In this document: positions 8,432-18,533 of the stretch, in pieces
Position numbering within the stretch: the first letter of the stretch is position 1
How the letters are laid out: every line of letters begins with the position of its first letter
Program-made: the position numbers and the translations under genes
Notes under the pieces: generated by a model
The model's database searches: none
The model's input: the letters and a program-made list of their open reading frames with translations, nothing else
Told to the model about the DNA's origin: nothing
DNA from: Litoreibacter albidus
GTDB taxonomy: Bacteria > Pseudomonadota > Alphaproteobacteria > Rhodobacterales > Rhodobacteraceae
NCBI RefSeq assembly: GCF_900107015.1
Contig: NZ_FNOI01000005.1
Coordinates: 124,001 to 188,000, forward strand
Direction: 5' to 3'
Length of the DNA: 64,000 bases

Positions 8432-8761
8432 ATGACAGATCATACGGTAGACCCACTTGCCCTGCGGCACGGCCCCCTTATCGCCCAAGTCTGGGACCAA
8501 ATCGCGCTCGCCCGCGACGCCGCGCGCGCTTCGCCAACCCAAGACCGCGCCGCCTTCTGGCTGCGCCGCATCCGCCACTTACGACGGCAGGTTTTAACGG
8601 CACACCGGCATGAAATGGCGCGCCACGACGCCTCAACCCCCGCCATCGACGGCTGGTTTCATCCCGTCACATCCACGCTAGACCGTGCCGCAGCACATTT
8701 CGCGGCTAGCCTTGCCGCCAATGCTTTGGCCCAAAAACAAAAAGCCGCCACAGCCAGATAA
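8432..8761 (+). CDS. Hypothetical small protein
   Basis: A 109-residue, mostly helical protein rich in Ala, Arg and His (for example AAFWLRRIRHLRRQVLTAHRHE). I do not recognise it. It lacks a signal peptide and membrane segment. Its last codons overlap the terminator of the convergent universal stress gene. The start at ATG 8432 has no strong ribosome site, so the call rests on codon pattern and length. Confidence 0.5.
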   Translation: MTDHTVDPLALRHGPLIAQVWDQIALARDAARASPTQDRAAFWLRRIRHLRRQVLTAHRHEMARHDASTPAIDGWFHPVTSTLDRAAAHFAASLAANALAQKQKAATAR

Positions 8762-8771
8762 CTGTAGCGGC
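8733..8771 (-). terminator. Rho-independent terminator of the universal stress gene
   Basis: On the minus strand GCCGCTACAG and CTGTGGCGGC form a 10-bp stem with one mismatch and an eight-base loop. It is followed by TTTTTG and TTTTT. It overlaps the 3' end of the convergent small ORF. Confidence 0.8.
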
Positions 8772-8794
8772 GAGTTGGGAAACACCCGTACTGT

Positions 8795-9202
8795 TTAGCG
8801 AACGACGTGAACCGCGCATTGCGCATACCGCACGACGCGTGCAGCGGTGCCACCAAGGAAGTAATCCTGCACACCGGGCTTGTGCGACGACACGATGATG
8901 CAGTCGTTCCCATGCGTGTCAGCCCACTCCAGAATAGTGCGGGCGGAATGGCCGGTAACCACCATAGCCTCCCCGCCCGGAACCATTGCGGCGATCTGGT
9001 CCAAACGGGTCATCACGTCCTCGCGGCTCTTCTCGATAAACTCACCAGAGACGTAGCGCGCGGCGTAGCTTGGCAGCTCCTCGATGACGTGCAAGATCGT
9101 GACCCGCGCCCCGTCGGCGGCAATAGCGCGGGCCACCTCCAGCGCGGCGTCCGGCGTATGGTCAGGGTCGAAGACAACTGGAACAAGAATTTTAGAATAC
9201 AT
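8795..9202 (-). CDS. Universal stress protein (UspA family)
   Basis: A 135-residue single-domain Usp protein. The N-terminal strand KILVPVVFD with HTPDAALEVA and the C-terminal strand CAVHVV are typical. The nucleotide-loop region reads SSHKPGVQDYFLGGTAARV, near the G-x2-G-x9-G(S/T) pattern of ATP-binding members. The start at 9202 has GGAGAAGG upstream; a longer frame to 9265 lacks one. It is monocistronic with its own terminator. Confidence 0.9.
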   Translation of the reverse strand: MYSKILVPVVFDPDHTPDAALEVARAIAADGARVTILHVIEELPSYAARYVSGEFIEKSREDVMTRLDQIAAMVPGGEAMVVTGHSARTILEWADTHGNDCIIVSSHKPGVQDYFLGGTAARVVRYAQCAVHVVR

Positions 9203-9293
9203 GAAACCTTCTCCTTTAGTTGCCCCCTTAATACCCGTTAACGCAGCCCATCCGCTTTGATCCACGTCAATACGTCGCCACCCCGTCCGGCGG

Positions 9294-11585
9294 TCAGTAT
9301 GGGTTGTCGACGCGCGCCGTCACATTCACCCTGCCCTTCACCGCCGTCCCCCAGATGACATCAACCGCCCCTTTGGAGGCCCCCTCCTCGGGGTCGGTGT
9401 AATGGGTGACAAACTGCTTTACGTTGCCAGCATTGCGCAGCGCACCCACTGGTGTGACATCGGTGACGTTTCTGGCACGCCCGCCGAAAGGCAGCCAATC
9501 CGTGAAGTCACAGCGCCATGTCTCCGCCGCGCTGGTCTCACTAAATGACAACATGACAGGGCTCTGTGTCCATTGGTTCACCGCATGGTAGGTATTGCCC
9601 GTCCAGTTGATGTTGCGGAACCGCCCCGCATCCAGCGCGGCAACGCTGTCATCTACCTTGTCCACACGGTCGATGTTGCCGTTCGTAACCTTGAACGTAT
9701 TGCCAGAGACGTTCAGCCCATTGATAAAGTGCCCCGCCCCGTAAGGTTTGATCACGATAAACCGGAAGTACGACGCCGCGCCGATTGCCGTGAAAATATT
9801 GCCAACAATCGACAAGGCCCCAAAACTCAGCTCGCTGGAAAAGTTCGGCAACGCGTCATGCTCGTTGTTCCACTCGATGTAATTGTTGTCGCTGTAGTTG
9901 CCGTTGATCACGATTTTTGAGGACGGCTTGGTCAGGATCAGCCCCGCAACGCGCGGCGCCCCGCTCAGGTTGTCGCCGTGGAACCAATGGTTCCCCAGCA
10001 GCATGTGGCCAGACCCGTGGATGACCGCGAAGGCGCCCATACGAATACAGCGATTGTCGCGGATTTTGCTGTCGTTCGCGTTGATGTTGAAGCCGATCGA
10101 CGCCCGCTCCGTCGCCGCTAGGGCCTGCTCGTTCGAGATGAACTGACACCGATCAATCATCATCCCCTGACACGCCAGTCCGATGGATGTCACCGCGCGG
10201 TCCAACGGCTGGTTAAAAAAGCAATCCCGCAGGTGCCAGATCAGACCAGCAGGCGGCAGCATGACACAGCTCGCCAACCCGTCGGCCTTCATGTCCACGT
10301 CAGAGATGTTGAACTGCGACAGCTTCTGAAAGCCGCTGAAATCCAACATGTAGCGGAAGCGTTTGAAGCTGTAAGTCTGCGTCCCCACCGCGTCATAGAG
10401 TTGCTGGCTCAGCGTTAGCGTCTGGGCACCCACATTCTTGCTGGTCACATAAACCTCACGCCCGACGCCATTGCCCTGCACCAAGCTACCGACTTCGATG
10501 TTTGCCACATTGGTGACGTTGCTTAGGGTATAGGGCTGCGACGTGGCGTAAGTAGCGGCGGAACTGGCGGTGCCAGTGGCCCAAGCCGGATCCGCAATCG
10601 CATCCAGCTGCCCGTTTCGGATCACACGCCGCGCGGTAAACGATGTCACATCCGGCACCGCCGCCTGCATGTCAATCGGCCCTCGCAACCCGATGGAGCG
10701 CCCGCACAGGTCCAAGCTTTCATGGCTGGATTGCTTTAGCAGCGCCTGAAACGCCTTGCGAAGCGCCAGTTCTTCATCCCCAAAGGCCGCCGCATAGTGG
10801 TCGAAATCGAAGTTCTGAGAGAGCGCCAGATACTTTTCTGCGGGCATCGTCACCGTACCTTGGAACCGCACGCGGCTTTCGAAGGTGACGTTGTTGGCAA
10901 GATGGTAAACGCCGTCAGACACAAGTACCTCGCGCCCACCCGCCGCCGCATCCGCGGCTTCAAAGGCTGCAGTGTTGTCGGTGACACCGTCACCCACCGC
11001 ACCGAAGTCCTTCACGTCGACCCAGTCCATCATCGTGCGCAGGAACGCCGATGTAACGTCCCCAATCTGCACGTCGTCAATGCGCACCACCCCGCCATTT
11101 GCGCCGGTCAGATCAATGCCGAAGTGGCCGTACAAAGCCTCCCGCCCCCAGTTTAGGTCCACACCCGTACGCGCGCCGCCGCCGACGATGGCGGTGATTT
11201 CCACGACCTCGCCGTAGCCCGTCAATGTGGCGGCCGCCCCTTGCGTGGTCACGCCAGCGACCGCAACACCGCCCGCGCCGCCCGCAAAGCCACCAACACG
11301 GACCGTCGGAAGGTTTCCCGAAATCGCCTTAACGCGAACCTTGATCTGCAAGTAGCATCCCGGCAGCAACGGCGTCTCACCCATGTAGCGCAAGGATTGG
11401 ATGTTTTCGGTCTTCTGCAATTCGAGACAGCCACCGAAATCCTGATCCGCCGGCACATATGCCGCCGAGGCAAAGCCATCATAGGTCGCCGTTCCGGGGG
11501 TCCCGTCGCCGCGGGACCACACATCCAGACCGTTCGCAAATGGGGGCGGCGTAAGCACCAGCCCGTCAGTAATCGCCTTGTTCAT
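9294..11585 (-). CDS. Large beta-helix (pectate-lyase-superfamily) protein, possibly spike-like
   Basis: A 763-residue protein with no signal peptide or membrane segment. Residues 1-185 look like a beta-rich carbohydrate-binding module (glycine-rich, GGFAGGAGGVAVAG). Around residue 190 comes the pectate-lyase-superfamily start VDVKDFGAVGDGVTDNTAAF. Repeated strand-turn units with many Asn follow (NDSKIRDNRC, IVINGNYSDNN, LNVSGNTF), typical of a right-handed beta-helix. This architecture occurs in phage tailspikes and in glycoside hydrolase 28-related proteins. The absence of an export signal fits a virion-type or gene-transfer-agent spike better than a secreted enzyme. No other phage gene is nearby. 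The substrate is unknown. Confidence 0.75.
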   Translation of the reverse strand: MNKAITDGLVLTPPPFANGLDVWSRGDGTPGTATYDGFASAAYVPADQDFGGCLELQKTENIQSLRYMGETPLLPGCYLQIKVRVKAISGNLPTVRVGGFAGGAGGVAVAGVTTQGAAATLTGYGEVVEITAIVGGGARTGVDLNWGREALYGHFGIDLTGANGGVVRIDDVQIGDVTSAFLRTMMDWVDVKDFGAVGDGVTDNTAAFEAADAAAGGREVLVSDGVYHLANNVTFESRVRFQGTVTMPAEKYLALSQNFDFDHYAAAFGDEELALRKAFQALLKQSSHESLDLCGRSIGLRGPIDMQAAVPDVTSFTARRVIRNGQLDAIADPAWATGTASSAATYATSQPYTLSNVTNVANIEVGSLVQGNGVGREVYVTSKNVGAQTLTLSQQLYDAVGTQTYSFKRFRYMLDFSGFQKLSQFNISDVDMKADGLASCVMLPPAGLIWHLRDCFFNQPLDRAVTSIGLACQGMMIDRCQFISNEQALAATERASIGFNINANDSKIRDNRCIRMGAFAVIHGSGHMLLGNHWFHGDNLSGAPRVAGLILTKPSSKIVINGNYSDNNYIEWNNEHDALPNFSSELSFGALSIVGNIFTAIGAASYFRFIVIKPYGAGHFINGLNVSGNTFKVTNGNIDRVDKVDDSVAALDAGRFRNINWTGNTYHAVNQWTQSPVMLSFSETSAAETWRCDFTDWLPFGGRARNVTDVTPVGALRNAGNVKQFVTHYTDPEEGASKGAVDVIWGTAVKGRVNVTARVDNPY

Positions 11586-11778
11586 CCGTAGCCCTTTTCA
11601 ACTTGGTTGGAGCGGGCGTGTCGGATCAAAGCGCGGCACGCGGCAAGCCCCGTGCGCCCCCGAGATCGGGGTGGAAGTGATGCTCAAATTGGGAAATGCC
11701 GGACACGCCGTCCTGACGGAGGGCGGTTTAGTTGGAAACTGTTAAGGCTAGCCTAATTCGCACCGTACGCAGGGGGCA

Positions 11779-12183
11779 TCAGGCACCGACCGGTGGTGCG
11801 GCAAGGTACTCCACACCGTCGATCAGCCAGCCCTGCTCGACCTGCATCATGTTGTATTCCAACACGTGCGGCGCGCCGTTTTCGTCAATGATGAGCACCT
11901 TCTGGAAGAGCAATGCGCCCTGCCGCCGCAACTCCAAGAACCGGATCTCGGACGGGGCCCAAACCATAGGGTAGCCGTTCTGAACCATTTGGCCGAACCG
12001 TTCCGGCGTGCCGAACAGGCGTTTCAGACCGGGGGACGCATAGGAGAACGCCGTTGTCGTGTCCTGATCCAGAAAGGCGTCAACTTGGCTCTGGATGATT
12101 GTCTCAATATCGGCGATGCGCTCCTCGGCAATCGCCGACTGCGCCACGAACATCGAAAATATCACCGCAAACAAAACCCGCAT
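11779..12183 (-). CDS. Exported DUF4864-family protein
   Basis: A 134-residue protein with a signal peptide (about residues 1-19, cleavage after AIA) and a compact domain of NTF2-like plan: IIQSQVDAFLDQDTTTAFSYASP at the start and a C-terminal QVEQGWLIDGV strand. It matches the DUF4864 family of alphaproteobacteria. The ATG at 12183 is favoured over the overlapping GTG one codon upstream because AGGAG is better spaced. The function is unknown; it likely acts in the periplasm. Confidence 0.78.
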   Translation of the reverse strand: MRVLFAVIFSMFVAQSAIAEERIADIETIIQSQVDAFLDQDTTTAFSYASPGLKRLFGTPERFGQMVQNGYPMVWAPSEIRFLELRRQGALLFQKVLIIDENGAPHVLEYNMMQVEQGWLIDGVEYLAAPPVGA

Positions 12184-12242
12184 CACGCTCTCCTTGTTAA
12201 ATCCAAGGTAGCGCAGATGCGGGTCAGGTCAATTTTCGGACC

Positions 12243-13820
12243 TCAGGCGACCAAATCACCAGCCAACGCGGCATCAATCAGCGCGATCGTTTCGTCCACG
12301 CCGTACAGGGCGATAAAGCCCCCGAAACGCGGGCCTTGCGACGCGCCAAGCAGCACTTCGTAAAGCGCCTTGAACCAGTCACGCAGCGGGTCAAACCGCT
12401 CCCGACCGCAGGCAAACACGACCGATTGCAGCGCTTCCGCGTCCAAACCACCGTCCCATGCCGCCAACTGCCCACGCAGGTCCAACAGCGCTTCGCGCTC
12501 CAACTCGCTTGGCAGGCGGAACACCTTCGCCGGTTTCACAAAGTCGTTGTAATAGCGCACGGCATAACCCGCCGCTTGGTCCAGGTCGCCGTGGGTTTCA
12601 GGCGTGGCGTCAGGCGCATAGCGCTGGATGAAGCCCCAAAGCTGGTCTTTCTCCTCCGCATTCGCCACCGAGGCCAAGTTGAGCAGCATAGAGAACGGCA
12701 CAACCATTTTGCTTTCCGGCACATCGGCACCGTGGATGTGGAACACCGGATTGTTGGCGCGTGCGGTGGCGTCTTGGCCCACGTAAGCGCGCAACTGCTG
12801 ATGGTATTCATCCATCGCTTTCGGGATCACATCAAAATGCATCCGTTTCGCCGTCTTTGGCTTCAGATACATAAAGTACGACAGCGATTCCGCGGAGGCA
12901 TAGGTTAGCCATTCGTCAATCGACACGCCGTTGCCGGACGTTTTGGAAATCTTGTGGCCTTCAGCATCAAGAAACAACTCATAGGTGAAGTGCTCCGGCT
13001 TCTTGCCGCCCAGAATTTCGCAAATACGGTCGTAGATCGGCGTGTTGGTCGAATGGTCCTTGCCGTACATCTCGAAATCAACGTCCAGCGCCGCCCAACG
13101 TGCACCGAAATCCGGCTTCCATTGCAACTTCACGTTGCCGCCAGTCACGGGCAGCGTCCACTCGCGACCATCTTCATCATCGAAGGTAATTTCGCCCTTC
13201 TCTGCATCCACGTTTTTCATAGGCACATACAGTACCCGACCGGTTTCCGGATGGATTGGCAGGAAGATCGAATAGGTCCCGCGACGCTCTTCGCGCAGGG
13301 ATTTCAGCATCACTTTCATGATGTCATCATACTTTTCACACGCCCGCAGCAGCACCGCATCAAACTTGCCAGAGGTATAGAATTCCGTCGCCGAATAGAA
13401 TTCGTAGTCAAACCCGAACGCATCAAGGAACCGACGCAACATGGCGTTGTTGTGGTGGCCAAAGCTCTCGAATTCACCGAACGGATCAGGCACCCGTGTC
13501 AGCGGGCGTTGCAAATGTTCTTCCAATTTTTCGGGGTTCGGTACGTTGCCCGGAACCTTGCGCATGCCGTCCACATCGTCAGAGAAGCAAATCAGCCGCG
13601 TCGGAATGTCCGAAATGACTTCGAACGCACGCCGCACCATCGTGGTTCGTGCGACTTCGCCAAATGTGCCGATATGGGGCAGGCCTGAAGGGCCGTAACC
13701 TGTCTCGAACAGCACGTAACCCTTTTCTGGAGCACCCTTTTCGTAACGTTTAAGCAACGACCGCGCTTCTACAAAGGGCCAAGCTTTAGAGGTTAATCCA
13801 GCGTCACGCATATCCGTCAT
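12243..13820 (-). CDS. lysK: Lysine--tRNA ligase, class I
   Basis: A 525-residue class I lysyl-tRNA synthetase, found in archaea and in alphaproteobacteria in place of the common class II enzyme. The HIGH-type motif PHIG is at residues 48-51 within [13 protein letters not shown]. The KMSKS-type motif KISKT is at 290-294, followed by the helical anticodon-binding part. It charges tRNA-Lys in the cytoplasm. The symbol lysS is also used for this gene. The upstream gap to the TerB-like gene is a divergent promoter region. Confidence 0.96.
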   Translation of the reverse strand: MTDMRDAGLTSKAWPFVEARSLLKRYEKGAPEKGYVLFETGYGPSGLPHIGTFGEVARTTMVRRAFEVISDIPTRLICFSDDVDGMRKVPGNVPNPEKLEEHLQRPLTRVPDPFGEFESFGHHNNAMLRRFLDAFGFDYEFYSATEFYTSGKFDAVLLRACEKYDDIMKVMLKSLREERRGTYSIFLPIHPETGRVLYVPMKNVDAEKGEITFDDEDGREWTLPVTGGNVKLQWKPDFGARWAALDVDFEMYGKDHSTNTPIYDRICEILGGKKPEHFTYELFLDAEGHKISKTSGNGVSIDEWLTYASAESLSYFMYLKPKTAKRMHFDVIPKAMDEYHQQLRAYVGQDATARANNPVFHIHGADVPESKMVVPFSMLLNLASVANAEEKDQLWGFIQRYAPDATPETHGDLDQAAGYAVRYYNDFVKPAKVFRLPSELEREALLDLRGQLAAWDGGLDAEALQSVVFACGRERFDPLRDWFKALYEVLLGASQGPRFGGFIALYGVDETIALIDAALAGDLVA

Positions 13821-13939
13821 CGGAGCACATCCAGTTTTATCCGCGGCACACCATATGACACGGCAAGCCCGCTACCTATTGTGTGCGCTGCCTCAGGTCA
13901 ATATTCTGCACCGCAACAATACCATCACCGGAGCAGGCT

Positions 13940-14362
13940 ATGACCCTCGACGCAGCATCCCTTTCCCCGCAAGACGCGCTGGTCGCCATCATGATCGCCG
14001 TGTCGATGTCCGATCAAAACATGCGCACAGCTGAACTCGTTGCGATCCAACAGGCGGTGACGTCCCTGCCCATCTTCAACGATTACGATGTTGACCGCAT
14101 CAAAGAGGTGTCGACCATCACAACCGATTTGTTCGAGGAAGAAGAAGGGCTGGATGCCCTTTTTGAGATCGTGCGTGCGGCCTTGCCAGAGCACCTTTTT
14201 GAAACGGCATACGCCTTCGCATGCGATGTCGCCGCCGCCGATGGCGCCCTCTACCAGCCTGAACTGCGACTGCTGGAAGAAATCCGCTACGAGCTACAAA
14301 TCGACCGCTTGCACGCCGCCGCGATTGAGCGCGGTGCAAGAGCCCGCCACCTCAAAGGCTAG
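13940..14362 (+). CDS. TerB-like (tellurite resistance TerB family) protein
   Basis: A 140-residue, all-helical cytoplasmic protein with the TerB-type core: a first helix ALVAIMIAVSMSDQ, an acidic middle (FEEEEGLDA) and CDVAAADGALYQPELRLLEEI, which carries the acidic metal-binding residues typical of the family. The start at 13940 has GGAGCAG upstream. Its stop shares CTAG with that of the convergent dacB. Function in tellurite resistance is not implied; many genomes have lone TerB proteins of unknown role. Confidence 0.85.
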   Translation: MTLDAASLSPQDALVAIMIAVSMSDQNMRTAELVAIQQAVTSLPIFNDYDVDRIKEVSTITTDLFEEEEGLDALFEIVRAALPEHLFETAYAFACDVAAADGALYQPELRLLEEIRYELQIDRLHAAAIERGARARHLKG

Positions 14363-15846
14363 GCCCCGTGTAGCACCGCCCAACGGTTGATCAGTTCCGA
14401 TTGCAGCCGCTTGGCGCGCCCGTTCCACGACCGTGATCCACGAGGTGACTCGCGCTCCGACTTTTTCAGGGCACGCCTGCGCGGCACGTCCGCCATAAAG
14501 ATCGCAAACGCCAAATCGCGCCCGTCCGGCGTGCGGATATATCCGGCAAGGGCGCTGACAAAGTTCAACGTCCCCGTTTTCGCCACAACTTTGGTGGCGC
14601 TATTCTGCACGACCTTGTTATCGCCGTCCCGCACAGGAATGGATTTCAAGATGGAGCGCAGCTGGCTATTCGCCCCTGCACCCACCAGCGCCTTTACCAT
14701 CTCTTGCGCGCTGATCTGCGACGCGTCCCCAAGGCCGGAATGGTCGACAAACTTGGCCTTTCTCATTCCGTAGGTATCGCCCAGCCACTGGCTCATCGCG
14801 CGCGCAGAGGCCTTCAGGCTGCCCGCTCCACTTGCTTGCAGGCCCAGCACTTCCGCCGTCAGGTTCGTCGAGAACCGCAGCATGTCGCGGGCGACCACCC
14901 GTAAATCCTGACTAACATGTTCCACCAAGACAGTGCCGCGCGGCGCGCCGGACGCCTTCACAGGGAACGGCAGTTTGATCCCGTGGGACCGCGCCACCGT
15001 CTGCAACACGTCGCCCGCGTAGATCTCTGGTCGGCGCACAGGCAACCAGCGCCCGCCGCCCTTGCCCAGCGCTTTGTTTGCCACGCTCCAGTTGTCCCGA
15101 CCGCCCGCGCCGGAGTATTTGAAAATCGGCAAACTGCGCGCCGCAACGGTGGTCTTGGCAAAGCCGACACCAGGCCTGATCTTGTTGGACCGCGCATCCA
15201 TCGTGACGGAATAGCCGCCGCTGCTGCGCTTCCACTCAAGATAGACACGGTTGAAATTCAGGTTTAGCCCCGCAACAGCGGGGTTGTACCCAACGTGCTC
15301 CGGCTGGTCGCGATCAATCTGGTCGATCACGCTCATCCCCCCGTAGACCCGCAGCTTGCCCTTGACCGAGGTCACACCCGCCGCTTTCAGCCGCCCTGCC
15401 ATCTCGAACAGATCATCCGTGCTCAGCGTCGGGTCCCCGCCACCTTTTAACACCAGATCCCCCGCCAAAACGCCATTTTGGATAGGGCCAGTCGCCAAAA
15501 GCTGCGTCTTGAACCGCTTGCCCGCGCCCAAGCGATCCAGCGCAAACAGTGTAGTTAACGCTTTGGTGACGCTTGCAGGCGGCTGGGCAGCTAGCGGGTT
15601 ATAGGATTCCAGCACCGCGCCGCTTCGCGCATCGGCGACGACAAAGCTCACTTTGCCGCCCAAGTTGGCATCAGCCACCAAAGACGTCACGCCTTTGACC
15701 GACCGCTTCACTGCATCAGCAGGCTTGCGCACGGGGCGCAGCGACACCGCAGGCGCACCGGCGAGTGCCACGTCGGCGACGCCAAACATCAAGAAACCAA
15801 GGACAGCGCGCCGTCCGAATTTTGTCACGATAGGATCTCTACTCAT
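14359..15846 (-). CDS. dacB: D-alanyl-D-alanine carboxypeptidase/endopeptidase (PBP4, S13 family)
   Basis: A 495-residue penicillin-binding protein. The active-site SVTK is at residues 92-95, the STN (SxN) motif near 330 and KTG near 425, in the order of the S13 family. An N-terminal export signal includes FGRRAVLGFLMFG and ends near ALA; the double arginine might indicate Tat export. The enzyme trims or opens peptidoglycan cross-links in the periplasm. The gene is divergent from the DMT transporter. Confidence 0.93.
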   Translation of the reverse strand: MSRDPIVTKFGRRAVLGFLMFGVADVALAGAPAVSLRPVRKPADAVKRSVKGVTSLVADANLGGKVSFVVADARSGAVLESYNPLAAQPPASVTKALTTLFALDRLGAGKRFKTQLLATGPIQNGVLAGDLVLKGGGDPTLSTDDLFEMAGRLKAAGVTSVKGKLRVYGGMSVIDQIDRDQPEHVGYNPAVAGLNLNFNRVYLEWKRSSGGYSVTMDARSNKIRPGVGFAKTTVAARSLPIFKYSGAGGRDNWSVANKALGKGGGRWLPVRRPEIYAGDVLQTVARSHGIKLPFPVKASGAPRGTVLVEHVSQDLRVVARDMLRFSTNLTAEVLGLQASGAGSLKASARAMSQWLGDTYGMRKAKFVDHSGLGDASQISAQEMVKALVGAGANSQLRSILKSIPVRDGDNKVVQNSATKVVAKTGTLNFVSALAGYIRTPDGRDLAFAIFMADVPRRRALKKSERESPRGSRSWNGRAKRLQSELINRWAVLHGA

Positions 15847-15910
15847 ATCAAACTAATCCCCCATGCCGTTGGCGCTGGCAAGCACAGTTACGCCCTGATA
15901 CGCAGCAGTA

Positions 15911-16768
15911 ATGGAACGCTCAATTCTTTTTGCCGTCACAATGATGTCGCTTGGAATGCTGCTGATCCCGCTTGGGGATACCGCAGGCAAGCTGATGACA
16001 TCCACGGGAATAGCCCCCTTTTTCGTGGCATGGTCGCGCTATCTTGTTGGTTTACTTGTGCTATTGCCGTTCGCACTGCACAAAGATGCCTTCGGATTGC
16101 TGAAGAACTGGCGCATATGGGTGCGCAGCGCCATTCAGGCGATAACAATCACGACCATCCTGACCGCCCTAAAGACCGAACCTATCGCAAACGTGTTCGC
16201 GGCGTTCTTCCTTGGCCCTATGGTCAGCTACATCCTGTCGGTGACCCTGCTTAAAGAGGTCCCCAGTACGCTGCGCCTTATCCTGTTGGCAATTGGCCTC
16301 ATCGGCGTGTTCTTGGTCGTCAAGCCCGGCTTCGGGATGACAACGGGCCTTGCGTGGGCTGCATTCTCGGGGATTTGCTACGGCGTCTTTCTTACGGCGT
16401 CCCGCTGGGTGTCGCCGTACGGAAAGCCCGTGCACCTTATGATGACACAGCTTTTCATCGGTGCACTTCTGCTCACCCCCCTTGGGTTACTGAACCTCCC
16501 CACCGTCACCCCCGCCGTGTCCGGCTTGGTGCTGTGGTCCGGTGTCGCGTCGATGTTTGGTAACCTGTTGTTGATTTTCGCATACGCGCGGGCGGGCGCA
16601 TCCGTTCTTGCGCCGTTCGTTTATGTCCAACTCATAGGCGCAACCGCCTACGGCTGGCTGGTCTTCGGGAATCTGCCGGACGGGCTGTCCACCCTTGGTC
16701 TGGTGGTGATCTTCCTGTCCGGCTTCGCCACACTGTTTATCCCGAAGTCCAAGCGCCCGACGCTCTGA
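15911..16768 (+). CDS. EamA/RhaT-type (DMT superfamily) transporter
   Basis: A 285-residue membrane protein with ten predicted helices arranged as two EamA repeats of five. It begins [23 protein letters not shown] and ends in a short basic tail. Such proteins export metabolites or amino acids; the substrate cannot be read from sequence. Its 3' end overlaps that of nadD on the other strand by 32 bases. Confidence 0.88.
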   Translation: MERSILFAVTMMSLGMLLIPLGDTAGKLMTSTGIAPFFVAWSRYLVGLLVLLPFALHKDAFGLLKNWRIWVRSAIQAITITTILTALKTEPIANVFAAFFLGPMVSYILSVTLLKEVPSTLRLILLAIGLIGVFLVVKPGFGMTTGLAWAAFSGICYGVFLTASRWVSPYGKPVHLMMTQLFIGALLLTPLGLLNLPTVTPAVSGLVLWSGVASMFGNLLLIFAYARAGASVLAPFVYVQLIGATAYGWLVFGNLPDGLSTLGLVVIFLSGFATLFIPKSKRPTL

Positions 16769-17324
16769 TTTCGCTTGAGGACGCATCGCTGAGCGGCAGG
16801 TTGATGTAGCACCAGCGCGGTGCGCCCTCTCGCGCCAAAAGCTGGGAGGCCACGCCAGGCAATCGGGCGTGGGCATAAGCCTGCGCCGCAACTGACCGAC
16901 GGGCGGAAATCCGATCCCCTGGTCGCGCCAGCACACCGATCGGCACGTTCTCCATGATCCACCGCCAGTCCTGCCACTTATGGAAGCTGGCGAGGTTGTC
17001 CGCCCCCATCAACCACACGAAATTCACCGTAGGATAGCGCGCACGAAGCGCCCTTAACGTCTGCGCCGTGTAGCGCGTGCCAAGCTGAGTCTCCAAATCG
17101 GTCACACGCACTTTGGGATGGTCCATGACCGCGCGCGCGCGCGTCATTCGCGCCGCCATAGGGGCCGGACCGCGCTCTTTCAGCGGGTTTCCGGGGCTCA
17201 CCAGCCACCATACGAAATCCAGCCCGAACCGTTTTATCGCCTCGCGGGTGATATGGGCGTGGCCCGCGTGGGCAGGGTCAAACGACCCGCCCAGCAGTCC
17301 AACAGTTTGTCCGGCCTGTGCCAT
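16737..17324 (-). CDS. nadD: Nicotinate-nucleotide adenylyltransferase
   Basis: A 195-residue nucleotidyltransferase of the NadD family, which makes nicotinate adenine dinucleotide from nicotinate mononucleotide and ATP. The N-terminal motif [11 protein letters not shown] (residues 12-22) and the C-terminal SSSEIR match the family. [14 protein letters not shown] is also typical. ATG 17324 is chosen because the conserved domain starts directly after it; the frame runs on upstream to 17489 over the aldo/keto reductase gene end. It lies 22 bases after that gene and may be co-transcribed. Confidence 0.93.
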   Translation of the reverse strand: MAQAGQTVGLLGGSFDPAHAGHAHITREAIKRFGLDFVWWLVSPGNPLKERGPAPMAARMTRARAVMDHPKVRVTDLETQLGTRYTAQTLRALRARYPTVNFVWLMGADNLASFHKWQDWRWIMENVPIGVLARPGDRISARRSVAAQAYAHARLPGVASQLLAREGAPRWCYINLPLSDASSSEIRASGAWTSG

Positions 17325-17346
17325 AGGCCAGCCCGCGCGGAGACAG

Positions 17347-18414
17347 TTAGTCGGTTTCAGAGGACTTCGCCCATAAGTTGATTTCTTCCTCGGAAGAAAT
17401 GCGGTCGATCTCCGCCAACTCGCCCGCCGTGAACTCCAAATTCGCCACGGCGCCCGCGCAATCCTCAATCTGGCTTGGCTTGGATGCACCGATCAACGCA
17501 GTCGTCACCCGACCGCCACGCAGCACCCACGCCAGTGCCATCTGGGCAAGCGTCTGCCCGCGGGCCTCTGCCACGTCGTTCAGCGCACGCACGCTGGCCA
17601 GAGATCGCTCGTTGATCATGCCGTCCAGCAGTGACTTGCCCTGCGTCGCGCGGCTGCCTTCGGGGATCCCGCCAAGATACTTCTTGGTCAAAATTCCCTG
17701 CGCCAGCGGTGTGAACGCGATTGAGCCGACGCCCAGATCATCCAATGTGTCCAGCAAACCATCATGCTCCACCCAACGGTTCAGCAAGTTGTAAGACGGC
17801 TGGTGGATCAACATCGGCGTGCCCAAATCCTTCAGGATTCCGACAGCTTGGCGGGTCCGCTCGGAGTTGTAGCTGGAAATGCCCGCATAAAGCGCGCGGC
17901 CAGAGCGCACGATGTAATCCAACGCGCCCATGGTTTCCTCAAGTGGCGTGTCCGGATCGAAGCGGTGCGAATAAAAAATATCCACATAGTCCAGCCCCAT
18001 CCGCGCCAAAGACTGGTCACAAGATGCCACCAGATACTTGCGGCTTCCCATCTCGCCGTAGGGCCCGGGCCACATGTCATAGCCCGCCTTGCTGGAGATA
18101 ATCAGCTCGTCACGGTAGCCCGCGAAATCGGTCTTGAGAACCTCGCCGAAGGCCGTCTCAGCAGACCCCGGAGGCGGGCCGTAGTTGTTGGCCAGATCGA
18201 AATGCGTAATCCCGTGGTCAAACGCAGTACGGCACAGCTGGCGCTTCAACTCATGTGGTGTGTCGCCGCCGAAGTTGTGCCACAGCCCTAGGCTGACGGC
18301 GGGAAGTTTTACACCGGATTTGCCGCAGCGGCGGTACACCATGCGGTCATAACGGTCATCTGCGGGGCGGTAGTGAATGGGGCGGGGCTTTGGGGGGCGT
18401 TGTGGTTTTGTCAT
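17347..18414 (-). CDS. mgrA: Aldo/keto reductase (MgrA/YghZ-type, L-glyceraldehyde 3-phosphate reductase)
   Basis: A 355-residue NADPH-dependent reductase. Catalytic tetrad segments are visible: [10 protein letters not shown] (Asp, Tyr), [14 protein letters not shown] (Lys) and FYSHRFD (His). The phrase [15 protein letters not shown] is characteristic of the YghZ/MgrA branch, which reduces L-glyceraldehyde 3-phosphate and methylglyoxal. The ATG at 18414 is the most likely start; the protein has an extra basic N-terminus ([10 protein letters not shown]) before the usual first residues. It is divergent from ettA. Confidence 0.88.
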   Translation of the reverse strand: MTKPQRPPKPRPIHYRPADDRYDRMVYRRCGKSGVKLPAVSLGLWHNFGGDTPHELKRQLCRTAFDHGITHFDLANNYGPPPGSAETAFGEVLKTDFAGYRDELIISSKAGYDMWPGPYGEMGSRKYLVASCDQSLARMGLDYVDIFYSHRFDPDTPLEETMGALDYIVRSGRALYAGISSYNSERTRQAVGILKDLGTPMLIHQPSYNLLNRWVEHDGLLDTLDDLGVGSIAFTPLAQGILTKKYLGGIPEGSRATQGKSLLDGMINERSLASVRALNDVAEARGQTLAQMALAWVLRGGRVTTALIGASKPSQIEDCAGAVANLEFTAGELAEIDRISSEEEINLWAKSSETD

Positions 18415-18533
18415 GCGGCGCAATCTGCGCTCAATCCGTGCCGCCGTCAAATCAAAGCGCCGCGATTGCTCTTAGCCCCAAGCCCGATTAAACACCCCAC
18501 AAAGCAATCTCATTCTAGTCCGGAGTTCATCCC

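Noticed and set aside
10233-11591. Several plus-strand ORFs opposite the beta-helix gene
   Set aside because: They are short Arg/Pro-rich antisense frames of a single real gene.
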